Assembly: GCF_900497805.2 (NCBI RefSeq)
Contig: NW_020954562.1
Span: forward strand, 20,672,347 to 20,736,346
Source of the DNA: Vombatus ursinus
Taxonomy: Eukaryota > Chordata > Mammalia > Diprotodontia > Vombatidae
Length of the DNA: 64,000 nt
Reading direction: 5' to 3'
A model generated the notes under the pieces. The model saw nothing but the letters and a program-made list of their open reading frames with translations, made no database searches and was not told where the DNA came from. Below, piece after piece: positions 55,886 through 64,000 of this stretch (positions within the stretch are counted from its first letter, which is position 1; each line of letters opens with the position of its first letter). The translations under genes were made by a program, and so were the position numbers.

Positions 55886-56039
55886 AGGGCAGCAAGGTGG
55901 TAGAGTAGATACAGCACCGACCCTGGAGTCAGGAGGACCTGAGTTCAAATCTGACCTCAGATACATAATACTCACTAGCTGTGTGACTCTGGACAAGTCA
56001 CTTAACCCCAATTGCCTCACCCAAAAAAGAAAAAAAAAA
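55886..56039 (+). mobile_element. WSINE1-like SINE with 10-bp target duplication
   Basis: agggcagcaaggtggtagag to an A-rich tail. Flanked by tagtctcttc at 55876-55885 and 56041-56050. The overlapping frames on both strands are SINE shadows. Confidence 0.92.
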
Positions 56040-56503
56040 CTAGTCTCTTCCAAAAAAACCTTTGCACCTTGAAGTCTTTATCTATAGAATATAGACTTCC
56101 TCTTTTTCCCAGTAAAAATAAGATTTTTAAACATTGGTAGATTAGTGCAAGGTAGAATTCAGGTGGTAGTCAAGGTCTTTTGGAAATGGATACCTGGTAG
56201 CACCTCCTTTAGTCTGCCTCTTGCGCCTGGATTGAAGGCCATCATAGCTGATTCCTGTCTATTGACTGTGGGGTAGTTCATGGGAAGGAGGCTCCTCCAG
56301 GCTCAGAGTAAAGGGGAGAGGGGAGCATAGAATGGGAGGAGAATTAATACAAAGATTCTCTTTGACACCTCCCAGACCACTTCCCCTTCTGCTCTTCTTA
56401 AGTGGAGAGAATGAGGTCTAGGGATAGACATGTTACTAGGAGTCTCAAAAGACGAACAGGCTTCCTGCTACCACTCTCGTGTTCTGCACTGACGGTAAGA
56501 GTC

Positions 56504-56810
56504 TTTTCTTTAATCTCTGGGAGCAAGCAGTCCTTTGAGCACTTCAATCTTTTTCTCACCCTCAGTAGAAAGCATCTCAGCTACCTTTATCTTTTCCCTC
56601 AGTATGGCCAGCCCCTTCTCAATGACATCCACAGATTTGGTGAACTGAGACACAGCTTCACTGTACTGGTTATTGTAAGAATAGGGCAGGTCCCATAGGT
56701 GATGGACCTTGGCCAACAGCCGGTCATGTGCCTCCAGGTAATTCTGCTGTGGGGCAGAATCTCCTTTCCCTCCATTCAGCTGCCAGAGAATCTGGTGGTT
56801 TAGTTGTTTA
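56504..56810 (-). pseudogene. Coding-like minus-strand segment, about 100 codons
   Basis: Read on the minus strand from about 56808 to the TAA at 56504-56506, the frame is open for about 100 codons. It includes [20 protein letters not shown] and, from the in-frame Met at 56714-56716, [16 protein letters not shown]..., ending ...[11 protein letters not shown]. The text is helix-rich (regular L/I/V and K/E spacing), with tryptophans and third codon positions rich in G/C, against AT-rich flanks. These are signs of real coding ancestry. There is no Met near the upstream stop, and no convincing splice acceptor: the AG at the 56789 region has no pyrimidine tract. No AATAAA was seen downstream before the WSINE at 56039. 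I cannot name the protein family. It could be a 5'-truncated retrocopy, a terminal exon of a host gene transcribed on the minus strand, or a decayed exon. The plus-strand 98-codon frame at 56402-56698 is its shadow. Confidence 0.5.
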
Positions 56811-57604
56811 TTTTAAAAACTCTTGACTCTTTTGCAAAAGTTTTAAATGTTAACAAGCATATGTAAGAAAGGATGCTTATCATCTATCGATTTTCTAAAA
56901 TAGTTCCCAGGACCAAATAATATATATGCATATATGTGTGTATTGTATATAAATAAATGTATATATAACATGCCATGTTATATGTGAAATACATGTATGT
57001 ACAATTTAATGTTGGTCTATTATTTAACATGTATGGCATATGTAAATATATTATAGTGTGTATTTGCATATCTATTATGATAAATGTACATATTATATGT
57101 ATGTTTATTGATTTTTTTTCTGCCTCACTGAAGTTCATACTCTATAGACAATTACGTACAAAATCTAATTTAAGGTCTTTTTTTAACATGTGAAATTGGA
57201 TAGGACTGGCCATGGCTGATGTGTTCTTTATACTTCTAGTCATCAGGAATAGCTTTCATGCATGTCTCACCCCATTGGTTCTGCATTTCATTTTCCTACT
57301 TCTCATTTCCAACAAATTCTGTGTCATCTGGACTTTATCTGTTTGACTGCCCATATTTTCCATTCCTTGTTCCCCTCCTCCTTTTTAAAAACTTGACTAT
57401 CGTTTCCTCTTACTGGTTAAGACCATCAGATGCAACTTGCAAACATGGCTTAGATAAAATACAGACTATGTTGCTAACCAAAGGATGATAAGGGGAGAAA
57501 GCATGATTACTCATGCAGTCACTGGAAGCACAAGCAACTGATGAATATGTATTAAGAAGTGTGATCAGAAATTCCGTTGTGTATTTTTATCTGTGTATCT
57601 ATCC
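56811..57604. other. Unassigned AT-rich stretch
   Basis: 56915-57110 is alternating ta/tg-rich low complexity. Frames on both strands there are artefacts. Confidence 0.4.
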
Positions 57605-57697
57605 TATCTCCCCAGTAATAAAGCATGAGCCCCTTGAGGGTAGGGATTGTTTTGATTTTGTATTCCTGGAAGCTAGCACAGTGCTTCGTACATTTAT
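57605..57697 (+). mobile_element. L2 3' end
   Basis: catgagccccttgagggtag, ggattgttttgattttgtat, agctagcacagtgcttcgta. Confidence 0.8.
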
Positions 57698-57727
57698 GCA
57701 GGGGGTGGGAGTGGAGAGAAAAGCACA

Positions 57728-57930
57728 GGGCCTGTGATTTCATTAGTATAAGGAATGGCCAGTGAAGAAGCTCCCTCTGACAAGCCACATCTGCAGCTGC
57801 TTTGCAGTCTATAGTCTTAGTGACTTGGAAGAGAGGGACACTAAGAGGTTAAGTGACTTGCCCAGGGCAGGACTTGAGCCCATTTCTTCCAGACTTCTAG
57901 GGGGCCCTCCATTCATTCTGCCAAACTGCC
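57728..57930 (-). mobile_element. CORE-SINE (MIR/THER1-like variant)
   Basis: gggcctgtgatttcattagt, agtctatagtcttagtgact, gaggttaagtgacttgccca, ggacttgagcccatttcttc. Confidence 0.72.
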
Positions 57931-58677
57931 TTTTCTTTACACAAAGAAGATCCTTTAAAAAAATATTTCTTAAATTTCATTGAGTCAGGTCGCATTTTAC
58001 ACATAGGTGAAGCAATCAAGTTTTTATTTTCCTTGGATCATCCCTTAGGCACAGGACAGCTTAAATGTTGGGCATTTTATGTGAACAAGGAGACATCACC
58101 ACAAAGTCCAAGGAAGTTCTTGTAAAATTCACTTCCTATATCTCCGCCTTGCTAGCGCACCTTGTGCTCGCTAAAACAATCTGTAAGCTCCTAGGGAACA
58201 ATCTTGTTTTCTGCTCTACAGCTTTGTCCCAACCATTGTTTGAGACCTTATAAATGAGGACAACTCATTCCAAGTAACTGCAGCTCCCCCGGGGTAGTCA
58301 TTAACCACATTATTCCACTTAGAGGATACGTGCAGGACACAGAGTTTTTCAACAAATGGTATTTGCCACTTGCAAAACCTGTTGCTAAGGGCTCGAAGTG
58401 GAACTGCTAATTGTCTAACTACTCTAGCCATTGGTGACCAAAAATAAAGTGACCACCAGGTTACTAAAACTCAGTTCAGACTATGGAAAGATCACTAAGT
58501 CAGTTTTACCCCTAATTAGCCAAATTTCTCCACCATTTAAATTATTCCTTAGGTATAAATTAGGTCCCTTTGAAATCTGCGCTAAAGTTCAAACTCCAGG
58601 ATATGAGATTTCAAGGAAACTTGAGTAATAGGTGGTTACTGATTCATAGTATTGGGCAGGAAATACCCAGGTCAGCA
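57931..58677. other. Unassigned intergenic stretch
   Basis: 58165-58255 has a weak L2-end resemblance (ctgtaagctcctagggaaca). No gene signal. Confidence 0.35.
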
Positions 58678-59191
58678 ACAACACCAACAATAAACACTTA
58701 CTATGTTCTAGGCACTGTACTAAGAGCCGGGGATACTAAGAAAATAAACATTGTCCCTGCCCTCAAGGAGCTCACATTCTAACAAGGAAGACAACATGTC
58801 AACAACTGTGTTGTTTGGAGAGAGAGATAGAGACAGAGAGAGAGAGAGACAGAGTAAATGAAAGGTAAGGCACTATTAGCATTCAGGAAGACTTCAAAAA
58901 GCTTCTTGTAGAAGGTGGGATTTTAGACGACTCTGGAAGGAAGTCAGAAGGCAGAGATGAAGAGGAAGAGCGTTTCAGACATGGGGGACCACCAGTGAAA
59001 AAGGCACAAGGTGAGGAGTGATGTGTGCAAAGAATGGCAAGTAGCCCAATCATACAGATCATACAGTACGAGGAGGAGAGTTAAGTGTAAGAAGTCTGAA
59101 AGGCATTGGGTTGTGGAGGGCTTTAAAAGCCAATCACAGGATTTTAAATTTGATGCTAGAGGCAATAGGAAGTCATTGGAGTTTACTTCAT

Positions 59192-59192
<1 letters not shown>

Positions 59193-59239
<47 letters not shown>

Positions 59240-59249
59240 NNNNNNNNNN

Positions 59250-59297
<48 letters not shown>
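59193..59297 (+). repeat. (GT)n microsatellite with assembly gap
   Basis: Pure gt units on both sides of ten Ns (59240-59249). True length unknown. Confidence 0.97.
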
Positions 59298-59299
<2 letters not shown>

Positions 59300-59550
59300 A
59301 GACATGTCAGACCTGAGTTTTAGGAAGACTTTGGCAGGCAGCTAAATGGAGGATAGAGTGGCATGGGGAAACACTTGAGGCAAGGGGACTAGCAGGCTAT
59401 TGCAATAGTCCAATTGATGAAGGTCTGTGCCCAGATGGTTGTTGCGTGAGTAGAGAGAAGGGAAATGCATAGAAGAGATGCAGAAAGGTATAAATGACAA
59501 GACTTGGCTACAGATTGAATACGTAAAGTGAATGGGGCGGGAAGGGAATA

Positions 59551-59810
59551 GGTACTTATCGAGTTAAGTGCCTACACTGTGTCAGGCACTGTGCTAAGCG
59601 CTTTGCAAATATTATCTCATCTGATCCTCACAACCTGAGAGGTTGGTACTCTTATTATCCCCATTTTGTAGCTGGGAAAACTGAGGCAAATAGAGGTTAA
59701 GTGATTTGCATCACAGAGCTGATCAGTGTCTGAGGAAGCCCAATTTGAACCCAGGTCTTCCTGACTTCAAGCCCAGCAGGCTATCCACTGCAACGCATCT
59801 AGCTGCCTGG
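59551..59810 (-). mobile_element. THER1/MIR CORE-SINE inserted in L2
   Basis: Reversed tail (gcgctttgcaaatattatct), CORE (tccccattttgtagctggga), head (aatttgaacccaggtcttcc to catctagctgcctgg). Clean insertion; the L2 continues on both sides. Confidence 0.92.
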
Positions 59811-59890
59811 ATAAGACTAGAGATGGCCTAGGTTGTGAGCCTTGAGTGACTGGGAAGATGGTCGGTGGAAAGAGCTTTAATAATATGGAG

Positions 59891-60571
59891 GGCATGTTTT
59901 ACAAAAGGCAGAATAGACTTGGTTTCTACCCTCAAGGAATCACACATTAAAGCAGATATGAACACTGAATATCTGTGAATTCAGGACTGTTCAGCCAAGC
60001 TGGTAAATGCAAATCCAAGTGATGCAGAGTGCTCCAGAAGCAAAATCCAGACTATATTCCCCAATATGGGTGGCCTCTGATAACAAAGTACAGCTTCTAT
60101 CGTTGAGGGTCCATCACTACCACCAAGTTTGGTCCTGATACATGGTTTTCTCCCTCTATCTCTTTCTTTGTTCCTTGTTCCCCCATCTCCCTTCCTTCTT
60201 CTATCCAGCCAGGAGCTGAGACCAGAAATCAGGCATTTTCCTTAATTGTTTTAACAGCTCTATCCCTTCCTTCTTTGGCAGCTGTTAGTAGTAAAGACTT
60301 AAGAGGAAAAAAAGCCAACAGGCAACTCTGTTGGGCTCCAAATCCTAGTGGCCACTCAGCAGCCACTTGGCAGGAAGAATTGTGATCAGATTCTACTGAA
60401 ACCACAGTTGGAGGGAAAGACCAGCTTATCATACCACACCCGAGATATCTTTAGGACACACTCTTTAGAAAACATCACTGGAAAAGTCTCAGATTCCTGG
60501 ATCTTTGCACAATTTCCCTTTTACTTTGGCTGTGTAATTTTGACCTAAAAGACAAGACAAAACCACAATAA
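59891..60571. other. Unassigned intergenic stretch
   Basis: 59915-59950 resembles a reversed L2 tail (ctaccctcaaggaatcacac). The rest is unrecognised. Confidence 0.35.
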
Positions 60572-60677
60572 AATAATAGTTGACATTTATAAAGTGCTTT
60601 AAGCCTACATTATCTCATTGAATCCTCAAAACCATCTTGTGAAATAGTTATTTATAGCTATTATCCTCATTTTACCA
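60572..60677 (-). mobile_element. MIR/THER1 tail fragment
   Basis: tgacatttataaagtgcttt, tattatcctcattttacc. Confidence 0.72.
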
Positions 60678-60684
60678 AAGATGA

Positions 60685-60902
60685 TGATAATCATAACTAG
60701 CATTTATATGGCACTTTAAGGTTTTTATGCATATTCTCCATAAAAAATATTTTCTGCATTTTGCAGATGAAAAAATTGGGAACCACAGAGATGAAGTGAT
60801 TTTACTATTAGATACTAGATTTAAATCTAGTATCAAAAGGAGGATTGGAACTCATGTCCTTCCTCCTTCCAAGTCTAATGCTCTTTCCTCTATACCATGC
60901 TA
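60685..60902 (-). mobile_element. MIR/THER1 CORE-SINE
   Basis: ataactagcatttatatggc, cattttgcagatgaaaaaat, ctctttcctctataccatgc. Contains the 24-bp palindrome at 60811. Confidence 0.8.
60811..60834. repeat. Perfect 24-bp palindrome inside a MIR
   Basis: gatactagattt followed by its exact reverse complement. It replaces the part of the MIR where the cacacagctagtaagtg motif is expected. Confidence 0.93.
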
Positions 60903-61529
60903 ATACAGGCTGCTTGCCTATACGTGAAGATTGGCAAGAGGAGGGAAGAGAAGGAAGGTAGAGAAGGAAAAACAAGATAAAAAAGGGAGAAACAGGAAAA
61001 AAAGACAAAGAGTACTTTAAAAGTGAACCTTCTTGCTTAATAATTAAGTTCTAGAGAAATTTTGTTTACCCTTACCATATTGCTAAGGAAGTATCTATTC
61101 ATTGATCTGGGTACCATATCCAAATAGATAGGTCAGCAGGCAGTTACTCAAAGCGTTCACAGAGGACTACATAAGAGCCAATGCCTGAATGTATGGGGCC
61201 TGAAATGCTTCTGGTTGCTCATCCAGATCACCTACATTAACCCATATTTCATTCTGAATGTAACATGACATGTACACAGAGACAGGAAGTCAGTTGGTCA
61301 ATGATGCTTATCGAACCTGCACAGCACAACACCAAAGAAGTGTTGTCCCCATCCCACTCACTAGCTAGTGAGTGGCTTTTCATGGACTATCTAGTGATGC
61401 TCTGTCATTTCCTGCTACATACTTTGCTGAGAAGCCAGAAATGGGAAAATGGTAATCAAGTCAGGAAAAGGAGTTGAAACAGATGATGGATCATATATTC
61501 CTCTACTGTTACCACCCCCTGGTGATTTT
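60903..61529. other. Unassigned intergenic stretch
   Basis: 60930-61010 is purine-rich. No gene signal. Confidence 0.4.
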
Positions 61530-61605
61530 ATGATTATAAATGTAAAGTGTTTTGAAGATTTGAAAGTGCTAATCAAAAGTGAGATATCATCATCATCATT
61601 TTTTT
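61530..61605 (+). mobile_element. MIR tail fragment
   Basis: taaagtgttttgaagatttg, aaagtgctaatcaaaagtga, then tcatca units. Confidence 0.55.
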
Positions 61606-62002
61606 AATCTTTATATCCCATAGAACTCAAAACTAGTCCCATGATGAGTAGTGACTATCTACTACTAGGATAATAGACACTATCTTGCTATTATTCTTTT
61701 ATGTTTAGTCTTCAGTGAACTATTGCACCGGTGGATAAAATGATGGGTTTTTTTTAATTGAATAAAAGTATTGGGATTTAGACTCAGCTTCTATAGGCTT
61801 GCTGAAAGCATCTTCAAGCTAATTCTAATCATAGATAGGATGATAGAGAAGACTGTACTTCCTGTTCCCACATGATTTTTATTCATCTCACTTGGTCTCT
61901 TTTTCTTTATTTCTCTCTTTCTTCTTTCCTTTTCTTTCATTCTTTCTTCATTTCCTTCTTTCTTCAAGAAAGTCCAGGAAAAATATAAACTGATATAACA
62001 TC
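61606..62002. other. Unassigned stretch with CT-rich tract
   Basis: 61890-61968 is a ttctttc-rich pyrimidine tract. No other signal. Confidence 0.45.
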
Positions 62003-62218
62003 ACAGAATCATAAACTTTCAGAGTTGAAAGAGACCTCAGTGATCATCTAGTTCAACACAAGCACTAAAAAGAATCCCCACACAATACGTGACAACTAGT
62101 CATCCAGTCTCTGATTGAAGACCTCTAGAGAGAGGAGGAACATGCTACACTCCCGCAGAAGTCCATTCCACTTTTGAAGTCAGCACTAATGGTTAGGAAG
62201 CTTTTGCTCCTGTAGGGG
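62003..62218 (-). mobile_element. CR1/L3 LINE 3' end
   Basis: Reversed terminus: cacagaatcataaactttca, agagacctcagtgatcatct, tagtcatccagtctctgatt, agaagtccattccacttttg. Confidence 0.82.
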
Positions 62219-62784
62219 TAGGGTGATTATTTTATCGAAACTCACCCCACTTAAAGTAAGTAACAAGATGTCCAAACAAGTTCAAAAGCAGACTTTGGAA
62301 TAAATGTGGAAAGACTTCCCAATTAGAATAGCATTGGAATCATATCCAGACAGATTGAAGAAATTTGGCCACAAATGGGTTTGGAAGAGATTCTCTCGAG
62401 TGGTTGAAGCAAGCATAGCATTCTTGCATACCCCTGAGGAGCAAAGAAAGAACTAAACTATGGCATAAAAGGAAAATATTTAGGAGATGCATAGGTTCTA
62501 TAGATGTCTGGGAGAAGAAAACACGAGCAGAGAAAAAGATGATTCTTTACCCAACTTCCTGGTGCCTGTCTATCCACAGACACCATAATATAATCTATTG
62601 TTTTGTTACCCAGACATTTTCAGTAAACTGAATTTTATGTCACCCAAAAAGTAGAAAGGGGTTAACTAGAAATAAATATAAATGAAAAGTTTGGCAGAGA
62701 GCCCATCCTCTGCCTGAATGTTAAGAATTTTCCTGCCTGGGAGCTTGGAGTTATTTGTTACTAAACTCATAATTTTTTGTCTTT
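62219..62784. other. Unassigned intergenic stretch
   Basis: No repeat or coding signal recognised. Confidence 0.4.
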
Positions 62785-62798
62785 AAAAAAAAATTACT

Positions 62799-62936
62799 GG
62801 GGGCAGCTAGGTGGCACAGTGGGTAAGCTCCAGCCTTGGAGTCAGGAGGTCCTGAGTTCAAATCTGGCCTCAGACACGTAACACTCACTAGTTGTGTGAC
62901 CTGGGCAAGTCACTTAACCCCATTGCCTAACCAAAG
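62799..62936 (+). mobile_element. WSINE1-like SINE with A-rich target duplication
   Basis: ggggcagctaggtggcacag to gcctaaccaaag. Flanked by aaaaaaaattact at 62786-62798 and 62937-62949. Confidence 0.93.
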
Positions 62937-62949
62937 AAAAAAAATTACT

Positions 62950-63639
62950 TGCAATTGAAGAGGAGGGAACCATGTGGACCTTAGGGAACATTATATTGCC
63001 TCCTGGGCTTAAAATGAACTAATTATTGTGTTATGCTTTAATCAAACTTAAAACATTATTTTGCTAGGCAGATAAGAATTATTATAGCTAACTGTCTTAT
63101 CTAAGGGAAGATTTTAACATCGTTCTGTGAACATAGTAAGACCTAAATGAATTTTTGAGGTATGAATACTTGAGTTAAGCATAAACACTTGATTTTTAAT
63201 TACTCACAAAAGAGGGCAAAATAATTATTTGGAATAATTATTTAGCACTGCAAGTTTTTTGAAAATAGAAGAACTAGTAAATAAAGCAAAAGGTCATTTG
63301 GGTTAAGAAGCATTGTCTATACAATATCTGTCATGAACAAGCAATAAGAATATGCAGAACATTCCCACTGTTGTCATCCTTACTACCATTATCATCATAT
63401 CATGCTCCAACATCCTGTCTGAAGATGACTTCAGTAAGCCTACAGAAGAAAAGCTTACATCCTGATTCTTTTAGTAAATTACGAAAGCAATCATTTTGTC
63501 CACCTGCTCAAAATCTGCAGGATAATACAAATGAGAAAATAAGAGCAGGATATCAACCTGTCCTAAGACCATTTCTAACTGAACTCCAGTGAACAAGAGG
63601 AGAAAAACGAGATAATGATAGCAATGATAATAGATGACA
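62950..63639. other. Unassigned intergenic stretch
   Basis: The 73-codon frame at 63371-63592 has no recognised domain. Confidence 0.4.
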
Positions 63640-63888
63640 TGATAATTTACTTTAACAATTCACAAGGTGCTTTATATGTATTCTTTCACTTGATCCACAC
63701 AACAACCCTGTGAGTCTGTTTTTTTTTATTATTCCCATTTTACAGATAAGGAAACTGAGGCTGAGGGAGGTTAAGTGACTTGTTCTTAGTCACATATCAT
63801 TAGTGGTGGTATTTGAACAAGCACTAATGGTGATATTTGAACTCTTTCTGATTCACAGTCCAGGGTGATTTCTACTATATTTAACTGA
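63640..63888 (-). mobile_element. MIR/THER1 CORE-SINE with a small internal duplication
   Basis: tcacaaggtgctttatatgt, ccattttacagataaggaaa, ggaggttaagtgacttgttc. The segment around the head is doubled (tggtggtatttgaac and tggtgatatttgaac, about 23 bp apart). Confidence 0.85.
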
Positions 63889-64000
63889 CTTATCAGGTGG
63901 CAAGTAGATATGATCACAAAGCCATCTTGAAGTTTCTTGGAAAATCACCAAGAAAGTAAAACTGATCTAAATACTGTCAAACATGGAACTGCCCAATAAA

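Larger units (their letters stand above)
58678..59890 (-). mobile_element. LINE L2, long 3' half with two interruptions
   Basis: Reversed tail (tactatgttctaggcactgt), 3'UTR (gccctcaaggagctcacatt, agaaggtgggattttagacg) and ORF2 (ttgtggagggctttaaaagc, tgagttttaggaagactttg, gctattgcaatagtccaatt), resuming after the CORE-SINE with tgggaagatggtcggtgg. Interrupted by a GT microsatellite and by a SINE. The minus-strand 73-codon frame at 58944-59165 is its residual coding frame. Confidence 0.9.

Noticed and set aside
59011-59323. Frames with long CV repeats
   Set aside because: (GT)n translated across an assembly gap in an L2.

Overview
The window is non-coding DNA from a marsupial genome. I see no intact protein-coding gene, no CpG island and no structured RNA gene. 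The host call rests on the repeats. There are tRNA-headed SINEs ending at the internal GTGACCCTGGGCAAGTCACTTAACCCC block (WSINE1-like), and the same head with an RTE-type tail (Mar1-like). Added to these are CORE-SINEs of the MIR/THER1 group, long L2 fragments still close to the RT coding frame, RTE and CR1/L3 LINE relics, and L1 with the marsupial-type 5'UTR and 3'UTR. I cannot tell which marsupial it is. Repeat family names are from memory and were not checked against a library.

Layout. 1-10 kb: L2 in both orientations, an RTE-tailed insertion splitting one L2, and RTE relics on each strand. 10-18 kb: CR1/L3, an unusual short L1 that joins 5'UTR to 3'UTR, two separate inverted duplications, and GAAA/GGAA microsatellites (one with an assembly gap). 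18.5-20.5 kb: antisense L1. 20.9-35 kb: L2, CR1 and MIR relics, several SINEs with target-site duplications, a 58-bp perfect AT-rich palindrome and a tandem SINE pair. 35-49 kb: MIR/L2 mosaic, two hAT-type MITEs (the second lies at 51 kb), a 320-bp purine tract and a 450-bp pyrimidine tract. 50-54 kb: an antisense L1 broken by a 330-bp filler that is a patchwork of sequence found 1.8 kb upstream and 1.7 kb downstream. 56.5-56.8 kb: a minus-strand open stretch of about 100 codons with coding-like composition, the only place that looks like exon or retrocopy. 58.7-59.9 kb: antisense L2 with a GT microsatellite (second gap) and an inserted CORE-SINE. 60-64 kb: MIR, CR1 and one more WSINE.

No genes work together here. 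What the window records is the history of insertions and local rearrangements. The most interesting signals are copy-and-paste events that no transposon explains: the two-donor filler at 52.1 kb, the near-identical 100-bp inverted pair at 15.3/17.2 kb, the palindrome at 22.1 kb, and the L1 5'UTR/3'UTR chimera.
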